A DNA stretch of 64,000 nt, from positions 1 through 64,000 of the forward strand of contig NZ_LJJE01000002.1 in the NCBI RefSeq assembly GCF_001854765.1, in the 5' to 3' direction. The notes beneath the pieces were generated by a model, which was not told where the DNA came from, did no database searches, and saw only the letters and a program-made list of their open reading frames with translations. How positions within the stretch are numbered: position 1 is the first letter of the stretch; each line of letters begins with the position of its first letter. The translations under genes and the position numbers were made by a program. Shown piece after piece: positions 29,817 to 38,552 of this stretch. Origin of the DNA: Vibrio sonorensis (lineage in GTDB: Bacteria > Pseudomonadota > Gammaproteobacteria > Enterobacterales > Vibrionaceae).

Positions 29817-30380
29817 ATGATCGATAGCAATGGATGGTTACAAGAGTGCAAACACGTACCTTCGCCTTTTTGCGATTCTCGCAACGAACAAACGCCTATT
29901 TCCCTGTTGGTGATCCACAATATAAGTTTACCTCCTGGGCAGTTTGGCGGTCCTTATATCGAACAGTTTTTTACTGGTAACCTCAATCCAGATGAACACC
30001 CATTTTTTAAGGTCATTCACAATATGGGTGTGTCAGCGCACTGCCTTATTCGGCGAGATGGGGAAGTTGTTCAGTTTGTTTCGTTTCTAGACAGAGCATG
30101 GCACGCAGGGGTATCGAGTTTTGATGGCGTCGAGAAGTGCAATGATTACTCAATTGGAATAGAGATGGAAGGCAGTGATTTTGTGGCGTATACCGAAGCA
30201 CAGTATCAATCTTTGGTCCGTTTAACTAAGCAACTCATGGCCGCTTATCCCGCCATTACCCTACCGAGAATAACAGGCCACCAATTTATCGCGCCATTGA
30301 GGAAAAGTGATCCCGGTTTGGTATTCGATTGGAGCAAATACCGCCGAGAGCTTAAGCGAAAAGATAAAAGCAATGGATAA
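29817..30380 (+). CDS. ampD: 1,6-anhydro-N-acetylmuramyl-L-alanine amidase AmpD
   Basis: AmpD is the cytosolic zinc amidase of peptidoglycan recycling; its loss derepresses AmpC-type beta-lactamases where ampR is present. The 187-residue protein has the first ligand in LLVIHNISLPPGQFGG (His near residue 34). Later ligands are in ITGHQFIAPLRKSDPG (His ~160, Asp ~170). E. coli has a Gly where this protein has Leu in APLRKSDPG, a minor variation. No ampE follows; the next gene is fldB on the other strand. Confidence 0.95.
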   Translation: MIDSNGWLQECKHVPSPFCDSRNEQTPISLLVIHNISLPPGQFGGPYIEQFFTGNLNPDEHPFFKVIHNMGVSAHCLIRRDGEVVQFVSFLDRAWHAGVSSFDGVEKCNDYSIGIEMEGSDFVAYTEAQYQSLVRLTKQLMAAYPAITLPRITGHQFIAPLRKSDPGLVFDWSKYRRELKRKDKSNG

Positions 30381-30383
30381 GAA

Positions 30384-30408
30384 AAACCCAAGCGTTTAGC
30401 TTGGGTTT
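30384..30408. terminator. Bidirectional terminator between ampD and fldB
   Basis: Perfect 10-bp stem AAACCCAAGC/GCTTGGGTTT with a GTTTA loop lies between two convergent genes, with A and T ends suited to both directions. Confidence 0.8.
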
Positions 30409-30415
30409 GATGAAC

Positions 30416-30934
30416 TTAAAGTGCTTCTTGATATTCAACGAGGATCTGCTCAACCCAAGTAGCAATGCGTTCATCGCTTTTGTCGTATTGTGAGTCTTCA
30501 TCCAAGGCAAGACCGACAAAAAATTCGCCGTCTTCGGTCAGTGCTTTTGAAGCTTCAAACTCATAGCCTTGATTTGGCCAGTAGCCGATGACACTCGCAC
30601 CAGCGGCGACAACTTGGTCGTGAAGCATTCCCATGGCATCGAGATACCACTCACCGTATCCTTCTTGATCGCCTAGACCAAACAAAGCAACGACTTTTCC
30701 TTTGACAGGGGCATCGCTTACTTGATCCCAAATCGCTTCCCAGTCCTCTTGAATCTCACCAAAGTCCCAAGTAGAGATACCTAAGATAAGTAAGTCGTAA
30801 TCTTCCATCAGGTCGAGGGAGGACGTTTTAACGTTGTGAATATCAATCAGGTCTTCACCGATAATGGAACGCATCTTCTCAGCCGCCATTTCGGTGTAGC
30901 ATGTGGTTGAGCCGTAGAATAGACCAATTTTCAT
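30416..30934 (-). CDS. fldB: Flavodoxin FldB
   Basis: The 172-residue FMN-binding electron carrier has the phosphate loop [15 protein letters not shown] at the N-terminus and the [15 protein letters not shown] and [17 protein letters not shown] isoalloxazine-binding loops. FldB-type flavodoxins are divergent from xerD, as here and in E. coli. Whether it is redox-stress induced, as in E. coli, cannot be read from the sequence. Confidence 0.94.
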   Translation of the reverse strand: MKIGLFYGSTTCYTEMAAEKMRSIIGEDLIDIHNVKTSSLDLMEDYDLLILGISTWDFGEIQEDWEAIWDQVSDAPVKGKVVALFGLGDQEGYGEWYLDAMGMLHDQVVAAGASVIGYWPNQGYEFEASKALTEDGEFFVGLALDEDSQYDKSDERIATWVEQILVEYQEAL

Positions 30935-31126
30935 TTTTTATACTGCTTGGACAAGGTAGATAGGCCCGATTCTACCTTTTATTCTTAAGAAATCTCAAGG
31001 TATGGATTGGGCAAGGTAAGTGGGTTTAGTAAAGGTGACAATGGATCCGCTCGGTATGTTTGGCATCAAAAATACAACCAGCCTGTGGCTAAAAGGTCGG
31101 CAGGTGAGACAATCAGAGGATATTCA

Positions 31127-31189
31127 ATGAGACTTTTTATAGCTTTGTGCTGCTCACTCCCTTACATTGGTCGGGTATCGAATAATTGA
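31127..31189 (+). CDS. Short upstream ORF overlapping the xerD ribosome binding site (candidate leader peptide)
   Basis: A 20-codon frame starts at ATG with an ideal AGAGGA site six bases before it (31115-31120). It encodes MRLFIALCCSLPYIGRVSNN, a short hydrophobic peptide. Its stop codon TGA (31187-31189) overlaps the GAGG ribosome binding site of xerD (31188-31191). A ribosome finishing here would sit on the xerD start, so translational coupling is plausible. Conservation is unknown to me, so this may be chance. Confidence 0.35.
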   Translation: MRLFIALCCSLPYIGRVSNN

Positions 31190-31197
31190 GGTGCCAT

Positions 31198-32106
31198 GTG
31201 TCTAAAGTGAACTCAGCGGATCAAGGAATAGTAGAGCAGTTTCTCGATTCCATGTGGATGGAAAGAGGGCTTTCGGAGAACACGCTCGCTTCCTATCGGG
31301 CAGATTTGGTCAAGCTACTCCAATGGATGGGAGAGCATAATTATAAACTCAGCTTTATCAGTCTAGATGGTTTGCAGGAGTATCAATCTTGGCTTATCAA
31401 AAAAAAATTTAAAGAGACCAGTCGCGCTAGAATGCTTTCCGCCATTCGACGCTTGTTTCAGTATCTTCACCGCGAAAAAGTGAGAGCGGATGATCCAACG
31501 GCACTGATGGTAAGCCCCAAATTACCAAAGCGTTTACCCAAAGACCTGACGGAAAAACAGGTAGAGGATCTATTAAATGCACCAGACCCTAACGATCCGG
31601 TAGAGCTAAGAGACAAAGCCATGTTGGAGTTACTATACGCAACAGGCCTTCGAGTGACAGAATTGGTCAGCCTGACGACGGAAAACATCAGTATTCGTCA
31701 GGGCGTCGTGAGAGTGATAGGTAAAGGCGGTAAAGAGCGTTTAGTACCTATGGGCGAAAACGCTATTGAATGGATTGAAACTTTTCTTACCCAAGGCAGG
31801 TCAATATTACTTGGGGAACAAACTTCGGATATTGTGTTTCCAAGTAAACGAGCTCGTCAAATGACTCGGCAGACCTTCTGGCATCGTATAAAATATTATG
31901 CCTTGCAAGCGGGGATCAGAGCAGAAGATTTGTCTCCTCACGTTTTGCGTCACGCGTTTGCGACGCACTTGCTTAATTACGGTGCAGATCTGAGAGTGGT
32001 GCAGATGTTACTAGGACATAGTGATTTATCTACGACTCAGATTTATACTCACGTCGCCACCGAGCGACTAAAACAAATTCACAGCGAACATCATCCAAGA
32101 GCTTGA
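31198..32106 (+). CDS. xerD: Site-specific tyrosine recombinase XerD
   Basis: XerD with XerC resolves chromosome dimers at dif sites under FtsK control. The N-terminal SAM-like domain is followed by the catalytic domain. The residues lie in ATGLRVTELV (Arg), GKGGKERLVP (Lys), HVLRHAFATHLLNYG (His-x-x-Arg), LLGHSDLSTTQIYTHV (His and Tyr). I use the GTG at 31198 (MSKVNSADQG, 302 residues) because GAGG lies six bases upstream; the frame is open from a TTG at 31186. First gene of xerD-dsbC-recJ, as in E. coli. It is the housekeeping enzyme, not a phage or integron integrase. Confidence 0.96.
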   Translation: MSKVNSADQGIVEQFLDSMWMERGLSENTLASYRADLVKLLQWMGEHNYKLSFISLDGLQEYQSWLIKKKFKETSRARMLSAIRRLFQYLHREKVRADDPTALMVSPKLPKRLPKDLTEKQVEDLLNAPDPNDPVELRDKAMLELLYATGLRVTELVSLTTENISIRQGVVRVIGKGGKERLVPMGENAIEWIETFLTQGRSILLGEQTSDIVFPSKRARQMTRQTFWHRIKYYALQAGIRAEDLSPHVLRHAFATHLLNYGADLRVVQMLLGHSDLSTTQIYTHVATERLKQIHSEHHPRA

Positions 32107-32122
32107 TGAAAAAGGTAAAACA

Positions 32123-32911
32123 ATGAGCGTACTACGCCTAATAACTCTTTTTACACTTCCTTTCTTATTGGCAGCTTGCAACGCAGAAAACGCCAATGCT
32201 GAATCCAAGGTTAATCCGGAATCCGCCGTATCGAAAACGGTTCAAGCAGACGTAGATCTGATCAAAGAAAAATTTGCCAAAATGGGCATCAATGTACAGG
32301 AAGTTACCGCTTCGGATGTTGATGGAATCTATGAAATCACAACCGATGGTGGGATTTTGTTTGCCACACACAATGCCGATTTTTTCTTTGCTGGCACGCT
32401 GTACAGCTTGGACAACAAGGGTAAGTATACCGATGTTCTGGCCCAGAGACGACAGCCAGAAAACGCGGCGAAAATTGCCGAGTTAAGCGACAGTGCCATT
32501 GAGTACAAAGCGGAAAATGAAAAACACGTGATAACCGTCTTTACCGATATTACCTGCGGTTATTGTGTCGAGCTCCACAAGCATATGAAAGAATACAATG
32601 ACCTAGGTATTACAGTGCGTTATCTCGCCTTCCCACGTTACGGCTTGGAGCACGATACCGCAGATCAAATGGCAGCGATCTGGTGTTCAGATGATCCAGC
32701 TGCGGGCATGCATGACACCAAGATCAAACGCAAGCTTCCAGCCAGTACAGGTGATCTCGCGCAGTGTAAAGCGACGATTACTAAGCACTACAATCTAGCA
32801 AAATATTTGGGTGTTAAAGGCACTCCAGCCATCTTCTTAGAAAGTGGAGAAATGGTGGGTGGTTACTTAGATCCACAAGCGATGCAATCGAGACTGACAT
32901 CAACGAAATAA
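32123..32911 (+). CDS. dsbC: Thiol:disulfide isomerase DsbC (with a lipobox-like signal peptide)
   Basis: DsbC is the periplasmic dimeric disulfide isomerase kept reduced by DsbD. The N-terminal dimerisation domain (residues ~45-105) leads to a thioredoxin domain with active site TCGYC (near residue 145) and cis-Pro in KGTPAIFLESG. A second cysteine pair lies at WCSDD and QCKAT. The signal peptide reads LPFLLAACNAE, which fits a lipobox (L-A-A-C), so the protein could be lipidated instead of cleaved after NANA. Between xerD and recJ, 13-16 nt from each. Confidence 0.95.
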   Translation: MSVLRLITLFTLPFLLAACNAENANAESKVNPESAVSKTVQADVDLIKEKFAKMGINVQEVTASDVDGIYEITTDGGILFATHNADFFFAGTLYSLDNKGKYTDVLAQRRQPENAAKIAELSDSAIEYKAENEKHVITVFTDITCGYCVELHKHMKEYNDLGITVRYLAFPRYGLEHDTADQMAAIWCSDDPAAGMHDTKIKRKLPASTGDLAQCKATITKHYNLAKYLGVKGTPAIFLESGEMVGGYLDPQAMQSRLTSTK

Positions 32912-32924
32912 TTTCCGGAAAACC

Positions 32925-34664
32925 ATGATAGAAATTCAACGTCGAGCTGAAGTTGATGTCGATGCTTTGGCCAGTGAACTCCACCCTCTGCTGAAAAGAA
33001 TTTACTTAAGCCGAGGAATTTGTGAACTAGGACAACTAGAAAAGTCCGCTCGCGCTTTGCACTCCTACCAAATGTTAGGGGGGATTGCTCAAGCGGTAGA
33101 CTTGTTGTTTAAAGCGATACAAAACCATCAACGAATTATCGTTGTGGGGGACTTTGATGCGGATGGTGCAACGAGCTCGGCTCTATCTGTATTGGCTCTG
33201 AGAATGTTGGGTTGCAATAACGTCGACTACTTAGTTCCAAATCGATTTGAAGATGGCTATGGCTTAAGTCCAGATGTTGTTGATCAGGCACTGGCGATTA
33301 ACGCTGAGTTGATCATGACGGTGGATAATGGCGTGTCATCCATTGAGGGGGTGCGCTATGCCAAAGAGCAAGGACTCACGGTCTTAGTTACCGATCACCA
33401 CTTACCAGGTAATGAGCTACCTATCGCAGACGCGATAGTGAATCCAAACTTGGACACATGTGCTTTTCCCTCAAAATCACTCGCAGGAGTAGGCGTCGCT
33501 TTCTACTTGATGATGGCCCTGTGTGTTCATATGCGCAATACCGGGTGGTTCAAGAATCAAGGCATGAGTGAACCAAAGTTGATGGAGCTCATCGATCTGG
33601 TGGCTTTGGGAACCGTGGCCGATGTAGTGCCATTGGACGAGAACAACCGGATATTGGTACATCAAGGCCTACAGCGTATAAGAGCAGGAAAAGCTAGGCC
33701 GGGCATACAAGCGTTAATTGAAGTCGCCAAGCGAGATGCAAAGAGACTTGTCGCCTCTGATTTTGGTTTCGCTCTAGGTCCGAGAATTAACGCCGCTGGT
33801 CGATTGGACGACATGTCCTTTGGTGTCGAACTGTTGATGAGCAATAACATTCACGCTGCCCGCCGAATGGCGAGTGAGCTGGACGGACTCAATCACACTC
33901 GCAAAGAGATCGAAGAAGGCATGAAGCAAGAAGCGATGGCATTTTGTGAACGCTTACAACTCGGAGCTGACAGTGAGCTTCCTTATGGTCTTGCACTTTT
34001 CCAAAGAGACTGGCATCAAGGCGTGATAGGCATACTGGCGTCGAGAATCAAAGAGCAGTTTCACCGCCCCGTCATTGCTTTTGCTGACGGCGGAGATGGA
34101 TTGATAAAAGGATCGTGTCGCTCAATCCCAGGTTTGCATATGCGCGACACCTTAGACTTAATTGATACGCAAAATCCGGGTTTGATTAAGAAGTTTGGCG
34201 GTCATGCGATGGCAGCAGGTTTAACGATAGAGGAAGGTGAGTACGAAAACTTCTCCCGCTTATTTGATGAGTCGGTGCGCAAGCAATTGGATGAAGCGGC
34301 TCTTAAAGGTGTAATTTTAAGTGATGGCGAGCTTCAGCCTGAAGAGTTTTCAATGCATGTTGCCGAGCTACTCCGCAATGGTGGCCCTTGGGGACAGGCG
34401 TTTCCCGAACCCGTTTTTGACGGGGAATTTAAAGTACTGCATCAGAAACTAGTGGGAGAAAAACACCTAAAGTTAATGGTTGAGCCCTTATTCAAAGGTC
34501 ACCCTACAAATATCATGATCGATGGTATTGCATTTAACGTTGATCTGAGAAGGTGGCCTGATGCTTCGGTGAAAAAAGTACGTCTCGCCTATAAACTCGA
34601 CATTAATGAATTTCGAGGCAATCAATCCTTACAACTGATGATCGATCACATCGAAGCCAGTTAG
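32925..34664 (+). CDS. recJ: Single-stranded-DNA-specific exonuclease RecJ
   Basis: RecJ is the 5'-3' ssDNA exonuclease of RecF recombination, mismatch and base-excision repair. The 579-residue protein has the DHH-family motifs VVGDFDADGATSSALS (near residue 75), MTVDNG, VTDHHLPG and NPN in order. The DHHA1 motif FGGHAMAAG is near residue 430. A C-terminal OB-fold-like domain follows. Length is near E. coli RecJ (577). Last gene of xerD-dsbC-recJ; prfB does not follow, and a terminator ends the unit. Confidence 0.96.
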   Translation: MIEIQRRAEVDVDALASELHPLLKRIYLSRGICELGQLEKSARALHSYQMLGGIAQAVDLLFKAIQNHQRIIVVGDFDADGATSSALSVLALRMLGCNNVDYLVPNRFEDGYGLSPDVVDQALAINAELIMTVDNGVSSIEGVRYAKEQGLTVLVTDHHLPGNELPIADAIVNPNLDTCAFPSKSLAGVGVAFYLMMALCVHMRNTGWFKNQGMSEPKLMELIDLVALGTVADVVPLDENNRILVHQGLQRIRAGKARPGIQALIEVAKRDAKRLVASDFGFALGPRINAAGRLDDMSFGVELLMSNNIHAARRMASELDGLNHTRKEIEEGMKQEAMAFCERLQLGADSELPYGLALFQRDWHQGVIGILASRIKEQFHRPVIAFADGGDGLIKGSCRSIPGLHMRDTLDLIDTQNPGLIKKFGGHAMAAGLTIEEGEYENFSRLFDESVRKQLDEAALKGVILSDGELQPEEFSMHVAELLRNGGPWGQAFPEPVFDGEFKVLHQKLVGEKHLKLMVEPLFKGHPTNIMIDGIAFNVDLRRWPDASVKKVRLAYKLDINEFRGNQSLQLMIDHIEAS

Positions 34665-34683
34665 TTGTGGATTATAGATAAGT

Positions 34684-34711
34684 AAAAGCGACTCCATTGA
34701 GTCGCTTTTTT
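34684..34711 (+). terminator. Terminator after recJ
   Basis: Perfect 11-bp stem AAAAGCGACTC/GAGTCGCTTTT with a CATT loop and T tract. Confidence 0.88.
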
Positions 34712-34861
34712 GATGATTACTGCATATCAGTTAAGGATTCATGGGAGAGAGGTGCTTTCATCTACTCTCTTACTGAAACTTTATATTCCTTCATAAAATT
34801 TAAAGATTAGCCACTTATTGTGGTTTCTAGCGCAACAAATCCCCATCTGTTTATATTTTGT

Positions 34862-34878
34862 AATTGGTCATACCAATG
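34862..34878. promoter_or_regulatory. Upstream PdhR operator
   Basis: AATTGGTCATACCAATG matches the PdhR consensus (AATTGGTnnnACCAATT) at all but the last position. It lies 138 bp upstream of the second site and upstream of the predicted promoter. Confidence 0.65.
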
Positions 34879-34950
34879 ATATTGCCGTTTTAATGAGCTA
34901 TTGTTATCAAAGTGTTGAGTTGAGCGTGGTTCTATGATTTAGGTCAATTT

Positions 34951-34980
34951 TTGACTGGACATTGGTGTTTTAATTATGTT
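34951..34980 (+). promoter_or_regulatory. Putative promoter of pdhR-aceE-aceF
   Basis: TTGACT (-35, 34951-34956), 18-bp spacer, TATGTT (-10, 34975-34980). The predicted start near 34987 places the downstream PdhR box at roughly +13 to +30, close to its position at the E. coli pdh promoter. Confidence 0.5.
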
Positions 34981-34999
34981 AATTTCTGCCTCAACGTAA

Positions 35000-35016
35000 A
35001 ATTGGTATTACCAATT
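35000..35016. promoter_or_regulatory. PdhR operator (perfect palindrome)
   Basis: AATTGGTATTACCAATT is a perfect 17-bp dyad and an exact match to the PdhR consensus. It lies 29 bp before the pdhR start codon, just downstream of the predicted transcription start. Autorepression relieved by pyruvate is the known scheme in E. coli. Confidence 0.85.
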
Positions 35017-35045
35017 GACAGCAAAGAGTAAAAGAACAATAAATT

Positions 35046-35813
35046 ATGGCTTATCAAAGGATTCGTCAGCCAAAACTTTCTGATGTGATAGAGCAAGAGT
35101 TAGAAAGGCTGATTGTGGAAGGTACACTTTCACCGGGGCAACAACTGCCACCGGAGCGCGAGCTGGCAAAACAGTTCGACGTGTCCCGTCCATCTATCCG
35201 TGAAGCCATTCAGCGCTTGGAAGCCAAACGTCTGTTGACCCGTCGACAAGGTGGGGGCACTTTCGTCAGCGAAACCATCTGGAACAGCTTCTCTGATCCA
35301 TTGCTTAATTTATTGTCTAGTCACTCGGAAACTCAGTTGGATTTACTGGAAACGCGTCATGCGATGGAAGGTATCTCTGCTTATTTTTCTGCTGTTCGTG
35401 GTACCGATGAGGACTTTGCTCGCATTCAGGATTGCCTGAAAGTGATCAGTGAAGCGCAATCGAACAAAGACGTAGAAGCAGAAGCGACAGCGGTAATGGC
35501 GTTTCTTATTGCTCTTACTGAAGCGGCGCACAATGTGGTACTGCTGCATATCGTTCGAAGCCTTGCGCCTTTACTGGAAAAAAACGTCCTAGAAAATTTA
35601 AAGCTATTACACCGCCGAGATGAGGTGGTGGAGAAAGTAAGTAAGCACAGAGCTAATATTGTTGATGCGATTGTTTCAGGTCAGCCTGAAAAGGCACGAG
35701 AAATGTCTCATTCACATTTAGCTTATATCGAAGAAACATTGTTGGATTTGACTCGTGAAGAGTCGCGCAGAGAACGCTCTTTGCGTCGAATTCAGCAAGG
35801 TAACGACTCCTAA
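35046..35813 (+). CDS. pdhR: Pyruvate dehydrogenase complex repressor PdhR
   Basis: PdhR is a GntR-family (FadR subfamily) repressor that leaves its operators when pyruvate is bound. The 255-residue protein has an N-terminal winged helix ([29 protein letters not shown], residues ~25-58, RQGGGTFV wing) and an all-helical C-terminal effector domain. It leads the aceE-aceF genes, and two exact or near-exact PdhR boxes precede it. It is followed by aceE after 46 nt. Confidence 0.97.
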   Translation: MAYQRIRQPKLSDVIEQELERLIVEGTLSPGQQLPPERELAKQFDVSRPSIREAIQRLEAKRLLTRRQGGGTFVSETIWNSFSDPLLNLLSSHSETQLDLLETRHAMEGISAYFSAVRGTDEDFARIQDCLKVISEAQSNKDVEAEATAVMAFLIALTEAAHNVVLLHIVRSLAPLLEKNVLENLKLLHRRDEVVEKVSKHRANIVDAIVSGQPEKAREMSHSHLAYIEETLLDLTREESRRERSLRRIQQGNDS

Positions 35814-35859
35814 GAGCGTTACTTATAACTAGATCCAACCAATAGAAGGATAGATCGCC

Positions 35860-38522
35860 ATGTCTGATATGAAGCATGACGTAGACGCACTGGAAACTCA
35901 AGAATGGCTACAAGCACTTGAGTCAGTTGTACGTGAAGAAGGTGTAGAACGTGCTCAATACCTACTAGAAACCGTTCTAGAAAAAGCACGTCTAGATGGC
36001 GTTGATATGCCAACAGGTATCAACACAAACTACATCAATACGATTCCTGCAGCACAAGAGCCGGCTTACCCTGGTGACGTAACTCTGGAGCGTCGTATTC
36101 GCTCAATCATTCGCTGGAACGCAATCATGATCGTATTGCGTGCATCTAAGAAAGACCTAGACCTAGGTGGTCACATGGCTTCTTACCAGTCAGCGGCAGC
36201 ATTCTACGAAGTTTGTTTCAACCACTTCTTCCGCGCTCCAAACGAGACGGACGGTGGCGATCTAGTTTACTACCAAGGTCACATCTCTCCGGTATTTACG
36301 CTCGTGCATTTGTTGAAGGTCGTTTAACTGAAGAGCAGATCGATAACTTCCGTCAAGAAGTAGACGGCAAAGGTATCCCATCATACCCGCACCCTAAATT
36401 GATGCCTGAGTTCTGGCAGTTCCCTACCGTATCTATGGGTCTAGGTCCAATCTCTGCGATTTACCAAGCTCGCTTCCTTAAGTACCTTGACGGCCGCGGC
36501 ATGAAAGATACTTCAGCTCAGCGCGTATACGCCTTCCTAGGTGATGGTGAGATGGATGAGCCAGAATCACGTGGTTCTCTTTCTTTCGCAGCGCGTGAGA
36601 AACTAGACAACCTGTGTTTCCTAATCAACTGTAACCTACAGCGCTTAGACGGCCCTGTAATGGGTAACGGTAGCATCATCCAAGAGCTAGAAGGCCTGTT
36701 TAAAGGTGCTGGCTGGAATGTGGTTAAAGTTATCTGGGGTAACAACTGGGATGCACTACTGGCGAAAGACACGTCAGGCAAGCTTCTACAGCTAATGAAC
36801 GAAACTGTAGACGGCGACTACCAGACATTTAAATCTAAAGATGGCGCGTACGTACGCGAGCACTTCTTTGGCAAATACCCAGAGACAGCGGCACTTGTTG
36901 CAGATATGACTGACGATGAGATCTTCGCACTTAAGCGCGGTGGTCACGACTCTTCTAAACTGTACGCAGCATACAAGAATGCGGCAGAGACCAAAGGTCG
37001 TCCAACAGTAATCCTAGCTAAGACAGTTAAAGGTTACGGCATGGGTGACGCGGCGGAAGGTAAGAACATCGCACACCAAGTTAAGAAGATGGATATGACT
37101 CACGTACTACACCTACGTGACCGTCTAGGCCTTCAAGACATCCTTACGGACGAAGCAGTAAAAGAACTTCCATACCTGAAACTGGAAGAGGGTTCGGCAG
37201 AATACGAATACCTACACGCTCGTCGTAAAGAACTGAAAGGTTACACGCCTCAGCGTCTACCTAAGTTCACTCAAGAATTCAAAGTGCCAGAGCTAGAAGA
37301 GTTCGCACCGCTACTTAGCGAGCAAAAACGCGATATCTCAACGACTATGGCATACGTTCGTACTCTTAACATCCTGCTTAAGAACAAGAACATCGGTAAA
37401 AACGTTGTACCAATCATCTGTGATGAAGCGCGTACCTTTGGTATGGAAGGCCTATTCCGTCAAATCGGTATTTACAACCCGCACGGTCAGGAATACACAC
37501 CTGAAGATAAGGGCATTGTTTCTTACTATAAAGAAGCGACATCAGGTCAGGTTCTACAGGAAGGTATCAACGAGCTAGGTTCAATGGCGTCATGGGTTGC
37601 AGCAGCAACGTCATACAGCACCAACGACCTACCAATGATCCCGTTCTACATCTACTACTCAATGTTTGGTTTCCAACGTGTCGGCGATATGGCTTGGCTA
37701 GCGGGTGACCAGCAAGCTCGTGGCTTCCTACTAGGTGCTACAGCAGGTCGTACAACACTAAACGGCGAAGGTCTACAGCACGAAGATGGCCACTCTCACG
37801 TAATGGCTAACACAGTTCCAAACTGTATCTCTTACGACCCGACATTTGCCTATGAAGTGGCAGTTATCATGCAAGACGGTATTCGTCGCATGTACGGTGA
37901 GAACCAAGAGAACGTGTTCTACTACTTAACTGTAATGAACGAAAACTACGCAATGCCAGCAATGCCAGAAGGCGCTGAAGAAGGCATCCGCAAAGGTATC
38001 TACAAGCTAGAATCTCATGCTGGCGACAAGTCTAAAGTTCAGCTAATGGGTTCAGGTACTATCATGAACGAAGTTCGCAAAGCTGCAGTTATTCTAAGCG
38101 AAGAGTACGGCGTTGCTTCTGACGTCTTCTCAGTAACTTCATTCAACGAGCTAACTCGTGATGGTCAGGATGCAGAGCGTTACAACATGCTGCACCCAGA
38201 AAGTGAAGCGAAAGTACCATACATTGCTACGGTACTTGGCAACGAGCCTGCTATCGCCGCGACTGACTACATGAAGAACTATGCAGAGCAAGTTCGTGGT
38301 TTCATGCCTAGTGAATCATACAAAGTACTTGGTACAGATGGCTTCGGTCGTTCTGACAGCCGTGCGAACCTGCGTCGCCACTTTGAAGTTAACGCTGGCT
38401 ACGTCGTAGTTGCTGCACTAACTGAACTAGCGAAGCGTGGCGATGTTGAGAAATCAGTAGTAGTAGATGCTATTGCGAAGTTCGACATCGACACTGAAAA
38501 AACAAACCCACAATACGCTTAA
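35860..38522 (+). CDS. aceE: Pyruvate dehydrogenase E1 component (one-base frameshift)
   Basis: AceE decarboxylates pyruvate with thiamine diphosphate and reductively acetylates the AceF lipoyl arms. The homodimeric E1 type is recognised by GDGEMDEPESRG with the NCNLQRLDGPV ThDP/Mg site (residues ~230-262) and HEDGHSH later. The frame breaks at 36291: after YYQGHISP one G is missing from the GG pair. With it the protein reads on as GIYARAFVEGRLTEEQ. Full length is about 887 residues, as in E. coli. The upstream piece (35860-36327) and the downstream piece together cover the gene without gap, so a sequencing loss is likely. Confidence 0.95.
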
Positions 38523-38552
38523 TACAGCGCTTTAATAGAAGGTAAATAAGCA

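Larger units (their letters stand above)
34665..35045. other. recJ-pdhR intergenic region
   Basis: This 381-nt gap holds the recJ terminator, two PdhR-type operators and a likely pdhR promoter. No further ORF or RNA gene is seen. Confidence 0.6.

Noticed and set aside
31007..31189. A 60-codon frame upstream of xerD as a protein gene
   Set aside because: Its first 40 codons have no ribosome site and no family resemblance. Only the last 20 codons, with a good ribosome site, are worth keeping, as a possible leader peptide.
31198..32106. Tyrosine recombinase as a sign of an integron or prophage
   Set aside because: It is full-length housekeeping XerD in the conserved xerD-dsbC-recJ order. No attachment repeats, cassette array or phage genes are near.
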